Assembly (NCBI RefSeq): GCF_003129485.1
Contig: NZ_QFFG01000003.1
Location: 248,001-312,000, forward strand
DNA length: 64,000 bases
Direction of reading: 5' to 3'
Source: Polaribacter aquimarinus
GTDB lineage: Bacteria; Bacteroidota; Bacteroidia; Flavobacteriales; Flavobacteriaceae
This document shows positions 48,707 through 58,235 of this stretch, piece by piece (within the stretch, counting starts at the first letter, position 1; each line of letters opens with the position of its first letter). Under the pieces are notes generated by a model. It was not told where the DNA came from and did no database searches. It saw only the letters and a list, made by a program, of their open reading frames with translations. A program made the translations under genes and the position numbers.

Positions 48707-49396
48707 ATGAAAAGAAAAATTTACATTTTTTTACTAAGCTCCTGCTTATTTATTTCTCCAACTTTTTCTCAAGAAGATTCTGGAGATAACATTAAAAAAG
48801 AAAAGAAAAACGCAATTGCTGTTTCTTTCGGTGTACCTGGTTTTGGTATTGAATATGCTAGAAAAATTAGTCCAAAAATTAGCGCAAAAGTTGTTTGGCA
48901 TTCTTATACACTTAAAGATTATGAACAAAACGATATTGAATTAGATGGAGAAACCATAAATGCTTTAATTAATTTTAAATCATCTGTATATGACATTGGT
49001 TTTGAATGGACACCCTCTCTTAATTCTTCATTTAAATTTATTGCTGGTTTAGGTATTTTTTCTGATTTTTCATTAAACGGAGTTGCTACTTATACCGAAG
49101 ACATTACTGTTGGAAATGTAACTGTCACCAAACAAGATGTAGGAGAAATTACAGCCGAAACAACTTGGTCCGGTGCTGCACCATATGTTGGTTTAGGATT
49201 TGGTAGAGCCGTCCCTAAAAGGCGTCTAGGTTTCGGTATAGAGTTAGGAACTTACATCTCTAATTCTCCGGATGTTAACCTACAAGCCTCTAAGTTATTA
49301 GCACCAACAGCAAATCAAGAAGATACTCTTCGTGAGGCTCTTTCAGATTTAAAATTTATCCCTAGAATACTATTTAGATTATCTTACAAATTTTAA
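48707..49396 (+). CDS. Putative outer-membrane beta-barrel protein
   Basis: A 229-residue protein with a signal peptide (MKRKIYIFLLSSCLFISPTFSQ) and a body of beta-strands with Gly and aromatic residues (NAIAVSFGVPGFGIEYARKIS, YVGLGFGRAVPKRRLGFGIELG), ending in Phe, as expected for an eight-strand type outer-membrane barrel. Not recognised beyond that. ATG at 48707. The lipoprotein gene follows after 10 bases. Confidence 0.75.
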   Translation: MKRKIYIFLLSSCLFISPTFSQEDSGDNIKKEKKNAIAVSFGVPGFGIEYARKISPKISAKVVWHSYTLKDYEQNDIELDGETINALINFKSSVYDIGFEWTPSLNSSFKFIAGLGIFSDFSLNGVATYTEDITVGNVTVTKQDVGEITAETTWSGAAPYVGLGFGRAVPKRRLGFGIELGTYISNSPDVNLQASKLLAPTANQEDTLREALSDLKFIPRILFRLSYKF

Positions 49397-49406
49397 AAAA
49401 CACAAT

Positions 49407-51065
49407 ATGAAAACGAATAAAATTATTAAACTATCTTTAGCTGTTTTTGCATTTACAGCAATTATCATAACATCTTGTAAAAGTTTTGATAAACTTGATG
49501 ATTTTCAATTAGAAATCAACACTGATATTTTTGCACAACAAGTATTAGTTGAAATATTTGACCCTTCAGACCAAAACAATCTTCAAGGAGAGAACGTATT
49601 AAAAGTTGAAGTAATGGGTGCAGATGCCAATAAGCTTGTTACCGATGCGGGAGAGGATATATCAAACCTTAAGGTTGTTGATGGGGCTATTGCTTTGGCC
49701 GTTAATCCAAACAAAAACACTAGCAAAGATCCTGTACAATTTATGTTAAAAATATCAGGAGACAATTACTTAACAACAACAATTCCTGTAATTTTAACTG
49801 AATCTGATTCTATTGCGACCTTTAGTGCAAATGTTGTAAATAAATTCAGTACTCCTAAAGGTATAGACTATACTTCATCATCAAAAAATCTATCAAACAA
49901 TATGTTAGATTCTGATTTTACAATAGAAACTACTGCCGTTAAAGCAAAAACAAAATCAGTTGTGAAAGTTGACTCTGGTACTATGTTTATGGATGAAAAT
50001 GGGAATAATATATCTGGTTCAAAAATAGAAAGTGAAGTTGTACACTTTAGTAATACTGATGACGAGGCTTTATCATCTTTCCCTGGAGGTTTTACTCCTG
50101 AAGCAATTACTGATGAAAATGGAAATGTTGATACTGAAGCTTATTTTCAAACTGCTGGTTTTGTATCTATAGACATGAAAATAGGAAACAAAGAGGTAAA
50201 ACAATTCTCTAAACCTATAACTATTACCATGAAAGTGGCTCCTGATTTTGTGAATCCAGATACTGGAGCACCAGTAAAGGCTGGAGACGAAGTACCTATT
50301 TGGTCTTACAGTAAAGATGATGGAAAATGGGATTACCATTTCAAAGGAAAAGTATCGGATGATGGTAACGGTGGTCTAGAAGTAAAATATACTACTACTC
50401 ACTTATCATGGTATAATTTAGATTTTAAAGGAAGAAGATGTAGAAGCTGGACCAGAACTAACGGAAGATGGACTAGAACTCCTTTAGCTAAAATAAGTTT
50501 AACTATGAATGGAGTATCTAGAAGTAATTCCAAACGTTTATTTACTGATTTTGTTTTTGCAGGTACAAATCAATCCGTTTCAAATTTTTCTGGAAAAACG
50601 AAAACATTCTATGACGGTCAAACATTTGATTTAAGAAATGCTCCCTCTGGTAGACAATTGCAAATGGTTGTTTATAGTGGAAGAAGTAGATATAGAAAAG
50701 GTAGTGTATTATTTAAATCTCAGGCTTTTGATGGTTGTTCTGGAACAGTAAATGTGAATATGAGTCCTATCGTTTCTCAATTACCAAACTTAGTAAATGT
50801 AACAGTAAGCTATAAAGGAGTTTGTAATGGTACTTTAATAGCTCCTACCATTCCTTTATATATGAAAACTAATGGATACTGGAGATACATCGGCTACGTT
50901 TATAGAGGAAGAGTAACTATTAGACAAATAGAACTTAATAAACCTTATGAATTTAGAACTTATTACAGAGGAAAGTACTACACACAAACAATGACATTTG
51001 ATAAGACAGAATATATTAACCATAATTATCAAGTTCCTCAATCACTTTGTGATAAATTCTTTTAA
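49407..51065 (+). CDS. Large cell-surface lipoprotein of unknown function
   Basis: A 552-residue lipoprotein: signal peptide and lipobox ending in Cys24 (IIITSC). Three regions are seen. Residues 30-140 look like a carboxypeptidase-regulatory/Ig-like beta-domain. Residues about 170-345 include FPGGF, KPITITMKV and DGKWDYHFKGKV, a pattern seen in some extracellular sandwich domains, which I do not name with confidence. Residues about 345-552 are rich in Arg, Tyr and Trp (RRCRSWTRTNGRWTRTP, RSRYRKGSVLF, YRGKYYTQT) with four spaced Cys, so two disulfides are possible. It sits 10 bases behind the outer-membrane protein gene and ends in a strong terminator. Function unknown. Confidence 0.75.
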   Translation: MKTNKIIKLSLAVFAFTAIIITSCKSFDKLDDFQLEINTDIFAQQVLVEIFDPSDQNNLQGENVLKVEVMGADANKLVTDAGEDISNLKVVDGAIALAVNPNKNTSKDPVQFMLKISGDNYLTTTIPVILTESDSIATFSANVVNKFSTPKGIDYTSSSKNLSNNMLDSDFTIETTAVKAKTKSVVKVDSGTMFMDENGNNISGSKIESEVVHFSNTDDEALSSFPGGFTPEAITDENGNVDTEAYFQTAGFVSIDMKIGNKEVKQFSKPITITMKVAPDFVNPDTGAPVKAGDEVPIWSYSKDDGKWDYHFKGKVSDDGNGGLEVKYTTTHLSWYNLDFKGRRCRSWTRTNGRWTRTPLAKISLTMNGVSRSNSKRLFTDFVFAGTNQSVSNFSGKTKTFYDGQTFDLRNAPSGRQLQMVVYSGRSRYRKGSVLFKSQAFDGCSGTVNVNMSPIVSQLPNLVNVTVSYKGVCNGTLIAPTIPLYMKTNGYWRYIGYVYRGRVTIRQIELNKPYEFRTYYRGKYYTQTMTFDKTEYINHNYQVPQSLCDKFF

Positions 51066-51087
51066 AAGAATATAAAGTTTTCTTTAT

Positions 51088-51122
51088 AGCAAGCACAGAA
51101 TGTCTGTGCTTGCTTTTTTTAT
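51088..51122 (+). terminator. Strong rho-independent terminator
   Basis: An 11-bp stem (AGCAAGCACAG / CTGTGCTTGCT), AATGT loop and a run of T after it, behind the lipoprotein gene. Confidence 0.92.
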
Positions 51123-51210
51123 ATTTTATTCATTTTTTAAATGTTAATTTGTGTGTTTTTTATCAAATTCACAATATTTTTCTTAATTTTTAAATTTCAA
51201 TTAATATCAT

Positions 51211-51218
51211 TATCTTTG
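51211..51218 (+). promoter_or_regulatory. Bacteroidota -7 box (TATCTTTG) of the E1 gene
   Basis: Exact TAnnTTTG match 22 bases before the ATG at 51241. Confidence 0.65.
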
Positions 51219-51240
51219 CATCACCTTAATATTCTCTTAA

Positions 51241-53694
51241 ATGTTAGAAAAAACTTTATCTAAAAAAAAACAAAAACTCTCTTTTGAAGATTTTAGAACA
51301 GAAGTTCTTAACGACTATAAAATAGCGAAAATAAGTAGAGAATGTAGTTTACTCGGAAGAAGAGAAGTTTTAACTGGTAAAGCTAAGTTTGGGATTTTTG
51401 GAGATGGAAAAGAAGTTCCACAATTAGCAATGGCTAAAGCCTTTAAAATTGGAGATTTTAGAAGTGGTTATTACAGAGATCAAACTTTTATGATGGCTAT
51501 TGGTGAGCTTACCGCTCAACAATTTTTCGCTGGTCTATATGCACATACTAATATCGAAGCTGACCCAATGTCTGCAGGTAGACAAATGGGAGGGCATTTT
51601 GCTACTCATAGTTTAAATGAAGACGGAAGTTGGAAAGATTTAACCAAACAATATAATTCTAGCTCAGACATTTCTCCTACAGCAGGACAAATGCCTCGTT
51701 TACTAGGTTTGGCTCAAGCATCTAAAATATATAGAAATGAAAAAAGCGTTCAACATAAAACTCATTTCTCTAATAATGGAAATGAAGTAGCTTGGGGTAC
51801 AATTGGAAATGCAAGCACTAGTGAAGGTTTATTCTTTGAAACCATCAATGCTGCAGGAGTGTTACAAGTTCCAATGGTAATGAGTGTATGGGATGATGAA
51901 TATGGAATTTCGGTACATGCAAAGCACCAAACCACAAAAGAAAGTATTTCTGAAATTTTAAAAGGATTCCAGAGAGAACATAAAAAAGAAGGTTATGAAA
52001 TTATTGTTGTTAATGGATGGGATTATGTTCAATTAGTAGACGTTTACAATAAAGCTAGTAAAATAGCTAGAGAACAACATGTACCAGTATTAATTCATGT
52101 TAAAGAATTGACTCAACCTCAGGGCCATTCTACTTCTGGTTCTCATGAGAGATACAAATCTAAAACAAGATTAAATTGGGAAAAAGAATATGACTGCATT
52201 GATAAAATGCGTCAATGGATTTTAGATTTTGAATTGGAGACAGAATCAGGAGAAAAACTTCGTTTTGTAGAATCAGAAGAAGAAATCTTATTACTAGAAA
52301 AAGATGCTAAAAGAGAAGTTAGAAGTGCTAAAAGAAATGCTTGGAACAAATATTTGGGCGAAATAAAATCTGAATTATCTCAATGTGCACAAATTCTAGA
52401 AAAAGCCTCTAATAAAAGTAATAATGGTACTTTTATTAAAAAAATTCAAAAAGATTTATTAGCAATTATAGAGCCTAATAGAAAAGATGTTTTAACCGCT
52501 GCAAGAAAATCTCTTAGGTATCTTAAAGATGAAAGTTTTGCTGAGAAAATTCTTTTGCAAAACTTTATAAAAAAATCACTAAACGAAGCAAAAGAAAAAT
52601 ATTCTTCTACCTTAATTAGTGAAAACAATTTAAGTCCTTTAGCTGTTAATGAAAAATCACCTACCTACTCCGACACTAAAAATCTAGTTGACGCAAGAAT
52701 TATAATGAAAAATAATTTTGACGCGATACTTTCTAAATATCCAGAGGTTATTATTTTTGGTGAAGACGCTGGTTTTATAGGTGATGTTAATCAAGGACTG
52801 GAAGGACTCCAAGAAAAGTATGGTGATATTCGAGTTTCTGACACAGGAATTAGAGAAGCAACTATTATTGGTCAAGGAATAGGATTAGCCATGAGAGGTT
52901 TAAGACCTATTGCTGAAATTCAATATCTAGATTATTTGTTATATGCTCTTCAAATTATGAGTGATGATTTAGCAACACTCAGATACAGAACATATGGTAA
53001 ACAGAAAGCTCCATTAATTATTAGAACTAGAGGTCATAGATTAGAAGGAATTTGGCATGCTGGGTCTCCGATGGGAGGAATTATAAATAATATAAGAGGA
53101 ATACACGTTCTTGTTCCTAGAAATATGACAAAAGCTGCTGGGTTTTATAATACACTATTAGAAGGTGATGATCCAGCCCTAGTAATAGAGTGCTTAAATG
53201 GATATCGATTAAAAGAAGAGCTCCCTATAAATCTAGGAGAATTCAAAACTCCTATTGGTGTGGTAGAAACAGTAAAAGAAGGTAAAGATATTACTGTGGT
53301 ATCATATGGATCTACTTTAAAAATAGTTCAAGAAGTTGCTAAAGAGTTAATTCAAGTAGATATAGATATAGAAATTATAGATGCTCAAAGCTTACTTCCT
53401 TTTGATTTAAACCATGATTGTGTAAAAAGTTTGTCAAAAACAAACAAATTACTTGTTATAGATGAAGATGTTCCAGGAGGTGCATCAGCATATATTTTAC
53501 AAGAAATATTAGAAAAACAAAATGGATATATTTATTTAGATAGTAAACCCGCAACATTAACTTCTAAAGAACATAGACCTGCTTATGGTACAGACGGAGA
53601 TTATTTCTCTAAACCTTCTGCTGAAGATATTTTTGAGAAAATTTATGAAATTATTTCCGAATCAAATCCTCTTAAATACAAATCCCTTTATTAA
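51241..53694 (+). CDS. Fused 2-oxoisovalerate (branched-chain 2-oxoacid) dehydrogenase E1, alpha and beta
   Basis: An 817-residue protein joining E1 alpha and beta subunits. The N-terminal ~450 residues carry the E1-alpha thiamine site (GTIGNASTSEG and the GISVHAKHQ segment); the C-terminal ~340 residues (from about 480) are a transketolase-like E1-beta domain (EDAGFIGDVNQGLEG, IRTRGHRLEG). It decarboxylates branched-chain 2-oxoacids with thiamine diphosphate and passes the acyl group to the lipoyl E2, giving precursors of iso-branched fatty acids common in Flavobacteria. Fused alpha-beta E1 is usual in Bacteroidota. Single gene with its own -7 box and terminator; E2 and E3 are not here. Confidence 0.92.
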   Translation: MLEKTLSKKKQKLSFEDFRTEVLNDYKIAKISRECSLLGRREVLTGKAKFGIFGDGKEVPQLAMAKAFKIGDFRSGYYRDQTFMMAIGELTAQQFFAGLYAHTNIEADPMSAGRQMGGHFATHSLNEDGSWKDLTKQYNSSSDISPTAGQMPRLLGLAQASKIYRNEKSVQHKTHFSNNGNEVAWGTIGNASTSEGLFFETINAAGVLQVPMVMSVWDDEYGISVHAKHQTTKESISEILKGFQREHKKEGYEIIVVNGWDYVQLVDVYNKASKIAREQHVPVLIHVKELTQPQGHSTSGSHERYKSKTRLNWEKEYDCIDKMRQWILDFELETESGEKLRFVESEEEILLLEKDAKREVRSAKRNAWNKYLGEIKSELSQCAQILEKASNKSNNGTFIKKIQKDLLAIIEPNRKDVLTAARKSLRYLKDESFAEKILLQNFIKKSLNEAKEKYSSTLISENNLSPLAVNEKSPTYSDTKNLVDARIIMKNNFDAILSKYPEVIIFGEDAGFIGDVNQGLEGLQEKYGDIRVSDTGIREATIIGQGIGLAMRGLRPIAEIQYLDYLLYALQIMSDDLATLRYRTYGKQKAPLIIRTRGHRLEGIWHAGSPMGGIINNIRGIHVLVPRNMTKAAGFYNTLLEGDDPALVIECLNGYRLKEELPINLGEFKTPIGVVETVKEGKDITVVSYGSTLKIVQEVAKELIQVDIDIEIIDAQSLLPFDLNHDCVKSLSKTNKLLVIDEDVPGGASAYILQEILEKQNGYIYLDSKPATLTSKEHRPAYGTDGDYFSKPSAEDIFEKIYEIISESNPLKYKSLY

Positions 53695-53717
53695 AAAGTT
53701 AGTTTATTTTATTTCAT

Positions 53718-53748
53718 AAAAAAGTCGTGATAGTATCACGACTTTTTT
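53718..53748 (+). terminator. Terminator after the E1 gene
   Basis: AAAAAAGTCGTGATA / TATCACGACTTTTTT, a near-perfect palindrome with a very small loop and T run, 23 bases behind the stop. Confidence 0.85.
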
Positions 53749-53935
53749 TGATTTATGTAATAATAAAAATCCCCCAACCTTATATTACATATTATATTAA
53801 AATTATTATACTAAATTACCTTTAATTGATATATTAAATCAAATAAAATCTTAAACTAATCTACTACAAGCTATAAAATATAATATATTTTCTACTATAT
53901 TTACACATCAAAATAAATTATCATTAAAAAACACT

Positions 53936-55192
53936 GTGAAAATTAAATTAATCATATTCCTCACCATTTGCTTTGTTTTCCAAAACACAATCAATTCTCA
54001 GACCAAAATCATCAAAAATAAAGATATCTGGTACTATTATGATAAAGGCTATTTAGAAGATGATTGGTATAAAACTACTGAATTTTCTAAATGGAAAACT
54101 GGTAAATCTCCCATTGGTTACGGAGACAAAAAAAATATTACCAATATAAGTTATGGTAATAATCAGAAGAAAAAACACATTACAAAATACTTTAAAAAGA
54201 AAATAATATTAAAAAACAAGTTTTTGGCTTATGAATTTAAAATTCAAAGAGATGATGGAGCAGTTGTATATGTTAACGGAAAAGAATTGTTTAAAGACAA
54301 TATGCCAAATTCTAGTATATCAAACACCACGCTAGCTATAAGTACTGTCAAAGACAAAGAGGAGCATTTGTTTAAGCAGTTTTTTTTCGATAAATCTATT
54401 TTTAAAGAAGGTGAAAATATTATCAGCGTATCAATTCATCAAGCTTATGAATATTCTAGTGATTGTATTTTCAGTTTGGAACTAATTGGGCATACAAATC
54501 CTGAAGTATTGTCATTTGTATTGGAAAATAAGAATAAAACAAATTTAGAACTGGAAGAGAAAATTAAAAATCTTAACAAAAAATTCGAAATTGAAAAAAT
54601 TAAGCTTCATAACGAGAACTTAACCAGTACTAACTATAATTTAAAAGTTTCACTTTTTTTAATTGGTTCCTTATTCACTCTATCTACAATTATTGGTTTC
54701 TTTTTAATTATAAATGCTAGAAAAAAAGAAAAAGAGCTTTCAAAAAATATTGATTCAATAACTAAAAAATCTTTAGAAAAAGATAAAGAAATAATTACTT
54801 TAACCACTAATTTACTTCACAACAAACAATACTATAAAGAAATTAAAGCAGATATTAAAGGAATTACAACTCCAGATAAAGGAAATGTAAAAGCCATTAT
54901 CAACCAAATAAATTATGTTCTAGAAAGAGATGAAGATTGGAATATTCTAAAAAAACATTTCAACACAGTTTATGAAGGTTTTTATGATAAAATAATAGCG
55001 CTTCATCCAACAATTTCCGAAACTGAATTAAGACATTGCATGTTTATAAAGCTTCATTTACAAACAAAAGAGATTGCAAAAATTTTATTAATTGACCCAA
55101 GATCAGTGCAAACAGCTAGATATAGAATAAAGAAAAAAATGAATTTAAAAGAAAATGAAGATCTAAGAGATTATCTTTTAAAATTATCTTAA
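53936..55192 (+). CDS. Membrane-spanning LuxR-like regulator with extracytoplasmic beta-sandwich domain
   Basis: A 418-residue one-component regulator. GTG start at 53936 gives a signal-anchor start (KIKLIIFLTICFVFQNTINSQ). Residues about 24-185 form a beta-rich domain whose core (RDDGAVVYVNGKELFKDNMP) resembles the galactose-binding-like domain commonly placed beside metallophosphatase domains. A coiled coil (195-230), one transmembrane helix (237-258), a further coiled segment and a C-terminal HTH (about 360-412: ISETELRHCMFIKLHLQTKEIAKILLIDPRSVQTARYRIKKKM) of the LuxR/GerE-like kind follow. It probably senses an extracytoplasmic ligand and acts directly on DNA from the membrane. A TATATTTA box at 53896-53903 may be its promoter. 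Its stop overlaps that of menE by four bases. Confidence 0.82.
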   Translation: MKIKLIIFLTICFVFQNTINSQTKIIKNKDIWYYYDKGYLEDDWYKTTEFSKWKTGKSPIGYGDKKNITNISYGNNQKKKHITKYFKKKIILKNKFLAYEFKIQRDDGAVVYVNGKELFKDNMPNSSISNTTLAISTVKDKEEHLFKQFFFDKSIFKEGENIISVSIHQAYEYSSDCIFSLELIGHTNPEVLSFVLENKNKTNLELEEKIKNLNKKFEIEKIKLHNENLTSTNYNLKVSLFLIGSLFTLSTIIGFFLIINARKKEKELSKNIDSITKKSLEKDKEIITLTTNLLHNKQYYKEIKADIKGITTPDKGNVKAIINQINYVLERDEDWNILKKHFNTVYEGFYDKIIALHPTISETELRHCMFIKLHLQTKEIAKILLIDPRSVQTARYRIKKKMNLKENEDLRDYLLKLS

Positions 55193-56226
55193 AAATTGAT
55201 TAAATCCAATGTTTGTTTTCGTTGGATTTTTTTTGTCTTTGTTTCTACAAACTTTTCTATAAAAAAAAGTTGTTTAGGAATTTCATATTTGGTGAGTTTT
55301 ATATCATTTAAATTATAATTTCTAAACTCTCCTTCAAGAATCAAAACTAATTTTTGCCCTAAAACATTATCAGGAATACTAGCAACAAAGAAACGTTGTT
55401 TGATAATTTTAGAGAGTTTTTCTTCAATTTTTTCAGGATAAAGTTTTATTCCTCCAGAATTTATTACATTATCAAATCTACCTAACCATTCAAATTCTGT
55501 ATCAGAAATTAATTTAATAACATCATTTGTAAAGATAATATCTTCAGATACTTTTGATGCTTGAACAACTAAACAATTTCTATAATCTTTATAAATATTT
55601 ATGTTAGGTAAAATCTCATAAAAATTTGGATTTTGTTTCAAATTATTCAACTTTTTAACTGCAATATGTGTAATAGTTTCAGTCATCCCATAAGTAGCAA
55701 AAACTTCTGTATTTAAACATTGTAATCGTTCTTGTAACAGGTTAGAAACTGCTCCTCCACCTATAATTATTTTTTTAATTTGATTCAATTTATCAATAGA
55801 ATTTTCTACCTGTATAGATACCATTGCTGTAAAATCATATGTTTTAGAAAGCCTTTTTAGAGGAGTCGAATTTGGTTCAATAATATCAAGATGCCATCCT
55901 AAAGTTAAAGCTCTAATCAACATCATTTTTCCAGCTATATAATTTACAGGTAAACAAAGTAATGCTTTAGTGCCTGCTTTTACATTAAAAAAAACACCTG
56001 TTGCCAAGGCAGAATTTACCATTTGATCTTTTTTTAATGATATCGATTTTGGAATTCCCGTAGAACCAGAAGTTTGAACTGTAATAAAATCTGAAGTAGA
56101 AAACCAACTTTCAAGAAAATGATAAATATCCTGCGAAAAGGATTTTGTGAATGCCACTATTTCATCAATCGAGCTAAAAGATTGATTATTTAATCGGAAG
56201 CTTTTATGAAATTTATTTTGTACCAA
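55189..56226 (-). CDS. menE: O-succinylbenzoate-CoA ligase
   Basis: A 345-residue AMP-forming ligase that activates o-succinylbenzoate in menaquinone synthesis. The AMP-binding motif VQTSGSTGIPK (50-60), the ATYGMTETITH motif (about 185-195) and the GRFDNVINSGGIKLYPEKIE hinge block are clear. It is shorter than the usual ~450 residues, as is common for Bacteroidota MenE. The start is a TTG at 56226 overlapping the CPBP gene by 14 bases; no ATG is near. It ends the large men/Hdr-like unit and overlaps the regulator at the 3' end. Confidence 0.93.
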   Translation of the reverse strand: MVQNKFHKSFRLNNQSFSSIDEIVAFTKSFSQDIYHFLESWFSTSDFITVQTSGSTGIPKSISLKKDQMVNSALATGVFFNVKAGTKALLCLPVNYIAGKMMLIRALTLGWHLDIIEPNSTPLKRLSKTYDFTAMVSIQVENSIDKLNQIKKIIIGGGAVSNLLQERLQCLNTEVFATYGMTETITHIAVKKLNNLKQNPNFYEILPNINIYKDYRNCLVVQASKVSEDIIFTNDVIKLISDTEFEWLGRFDNVINSGGIKLYPEKIEEKLSKIIKQRFFVASIPDNVLGQKLVLILEGEFRNYNLNDIKLTKYEIPKQLFFIEKFVETKTKKIQRKQTLDLINF

Positions 56227-57190
56227 TATCTTCTAAAATATTGTAATTTTCATTAAGTGAGCTAGGTTTATTAATATTTCCTGTTAGTTTCACTAACCAA
56301 TTGTCCCAATGGTATTTTTTTGAAAAAAGAAGCAACATCAATGGATATAATACCAAAACAGGAAAAAACATTTCCCATCCAACAGAAGGTTCTGAAGTAT
56401 CTATATACAAAGCATCTGTTTGAAAAACTGTCCAATCTGTAGTTACAAAAAATGCAGCAACAATATTATTTGCAGCATGCAAACCTAAAGCTAACTCCGT
56501 ACCCTCATCCATTAAGGTTGTTATTCCATAGAAAAAACCAGTACCTATATAAAAAACCATAGCAATATAACCTAACTTTTCTACTTCTGGATTTGCACCA
56601 TGCAAAAGCCCAAAAACAACTGATGTAAAAATCAACGGAAACCATCTGTTTTTGGTAAGAACACCTAAACCTTGCATAAAATACCCCCTAAACAATAGTT
56701 CTTCAAAACTTGTTTGAAAGGGTAAAAATAAAAAAGAAATTGCTACTAATATAAAAAAAGGAACAGTATCAAAGTTCCATGTATAGTTTTCTGGAGCTAA
56801 TAATATTCCTATTATAATGCTTAAAACTGCAATAAATCCCCAAGAAAGAAAACCAAATCTAAAACGTTTCCAATCTATTTGTTCTCTACTTGTAATTAAA
56901 GAGGTTACTGTTCTTTTATGAATATATTTCACTCCAATAAATAGAAAAATTAAGCCCACAAAGAACATTAATATCATCAAAAACAGAAGTAAATTACTAT
57001 TCATTCCCGTAGACATAAAGCTATTTTCTGCAGCTTTCACAAAATCATCAAAACCATCTGAATTTTTATAAGCGGCTAAGGTTAAAGGGACAACACCTAT
57101 TACCTGCCACCCAAAAAGAACTAATAAAATTGTTATTACCCAATGATACCATTCATTTTTACCTTTATAAACTTGTTGTATATAATTCAT
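56213..57190 (-). CDS. CPBP-family intramembrane glutamic endopeptidase
   Basis: A 325-residue protein with about eight transmembrane helices and the three CPBP/Abi motifs: EELLFRG (about 162-168), FGLLHGANPE and LGLHAANN, which supply the Glu, His and Asn of the intramembrane active site. Relatives process prenylated proteins or act in bacteriocin self-protection; the substrate here is unknown. It sits between menC and menE in a tight unit. Confidence 0.9.
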   Translation of the reverse strand: MNYIQQVYKGKNEWYHWVITILLVLFGWQVIGVVPLTLAAYKNSDGFDDFVKAAENSFMSTGMNSNLLLFLMILMFFVGLIFLFIGVKYIHKRTVTSLITSREQIDWKRFRFGFLSWGFIAVLSIIIGILLAPENYTWNFDTVPFFILVAISFLFLPFQTSFEELLFRGYFMQGLGVLTKNRWFPLIFTSVVFGLLHGANPEVEKLGYIAMVFYIGTGFFYGITTLMDEGTELALGLHAANNIVAAFFVTTDWTVFQTDALYIDTSEPSVGWEMFFPVLVLYPLMLLLFSKKYHWDNWLVKLTGNINKPSSLNENYNILEDIGTK

Positions 57191-57191
57191 T

Positions 57192-58229
57192 TTACAAATT
57201 AAAGTTCCAGTTTTTAGCTGGGTTATAATGTAATGTTCCGTTTTTAACTTCTAATGGACTTTCGAAGTTATTTGTAAATAAGCTTCCTGTGCCTAAACCT
57301 TGAGGTAATTTACTTTGCAATGTATATGTAAATTGAGCTATTGCATTTAACCCAATGTTACTCTCTAAAGCTGATGTAACCCACCATCCAGAATTATTTT
57401 CTTCCGCTAATTTAATCCATTCTTTGCTTCCAGCAAAACCACCAATTAAACTTGGTTTTAAAATAATATAATGAGGGTTTATTGTTGTAATAACTTTCTT
57501 TTTTTTTTGGTATGTAAATACTCCTATTAATTCTTCATCTAAAGCAATTGGTAAAGGAGATTTTTCACATAATCTTGCCATTTCATCTATTTGCCCCGAC
57601 TGAATAGGTTGCTCTATAGAATGAATGTCTAATTCTGACAACATTTTTAATTTTTCTAATGCTTTATTAGCTTTAAAAGCACCATTTGCATCAACTCTTA
57701 ATTCTATTTCTTTTGATGAAAATTCTTTTCTAATAGATTTTAACAAATTAATTTCTGATTCAAAATCTATAGCACCAATTTTCATTTTAATACAAGAATA
57801 ACCATGTTTAAGCTTGTCTTTTATCTGTTGCTTCATAAAATTTTTATCGCCCATCCAAACCAATCCATTTATTGGTATTGCTTTTTTTCCTTGTGTAAAA
57901 TCTGATGGAAATAAATCATAAGGAGTATTTCTTTTTAGCGACAAAAAAGCCTGTTCTAAACCAAATTGTATTGAAGGAAACTCTGAAAGTTCTTTGAGTA
58001 ACCAATCTTTTCCTTTACTTAGGTTTAATAACACCCAATTTAGTTTTTCTTCATAATCAAAAACATCATCAATACTCAAACCTTTAAACAAGCCAGTTTC
58101 TCCAATTCCAATTTTATTATCTTTTTTTAAAATGATAAACCAAGTTTCTTTAGTTATTAAAATTCCACGGGAAGTTCCACTTGGTTTTTTAAAATTGAGG
58201 ATATATTTTTTGTATTCTGCTTTAATCAA
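57192..58229 (-). CDS. menC: o-Succinylbenzoate synthase
   Basis: A 345-residue enolase-superfamily enzyme that dehydrates SHCHC to o-succinylbenzoate in menaquinone synthesis. The catalytic set is visible: Lys148 and Lys150 (CIKMKIG), Asp180 (RVDANG), Glu206 (SIEQP) and Asp231 (ALDEEL) as metal ligands, and Lys258 (ILKPSLIGG). It starts six bases after the SRPBCC stop and is one base before the CPBP gene. Confidence 0.95.
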   Translation of the reverse strand: MIKAEYKKYILNFKKPSGTSRGILITKETWFIILKKDNKIGIGETGLFKGLSIDDVFDYEEKLNWVLLNLSKGKDWLLKELSEFPSIQFGLEQAFLSLKRNTPYDLFPSDFTQGKKAIPINGLVWMGDKNFMKQQIKDKLKHGYSCIKMKIGAIDFESEINLLKSIRKEFSSKEIELRVDANGAFKANKALEKLKMLSELDIHSIEQPIQSGQIDEMARLCEKSPLPIALDEELIGVFTYQKKKKVITTINPHYIILKPSLIGGFAGSKEWIKLAEENNSGWWVTSALESNIGLNAIAQFTYTLQSKLPQGLGTGSLFTNNFESPLEVKNGTLHYNPAKNWNFNL

Positions 58230-58235
58230 AAGAGA

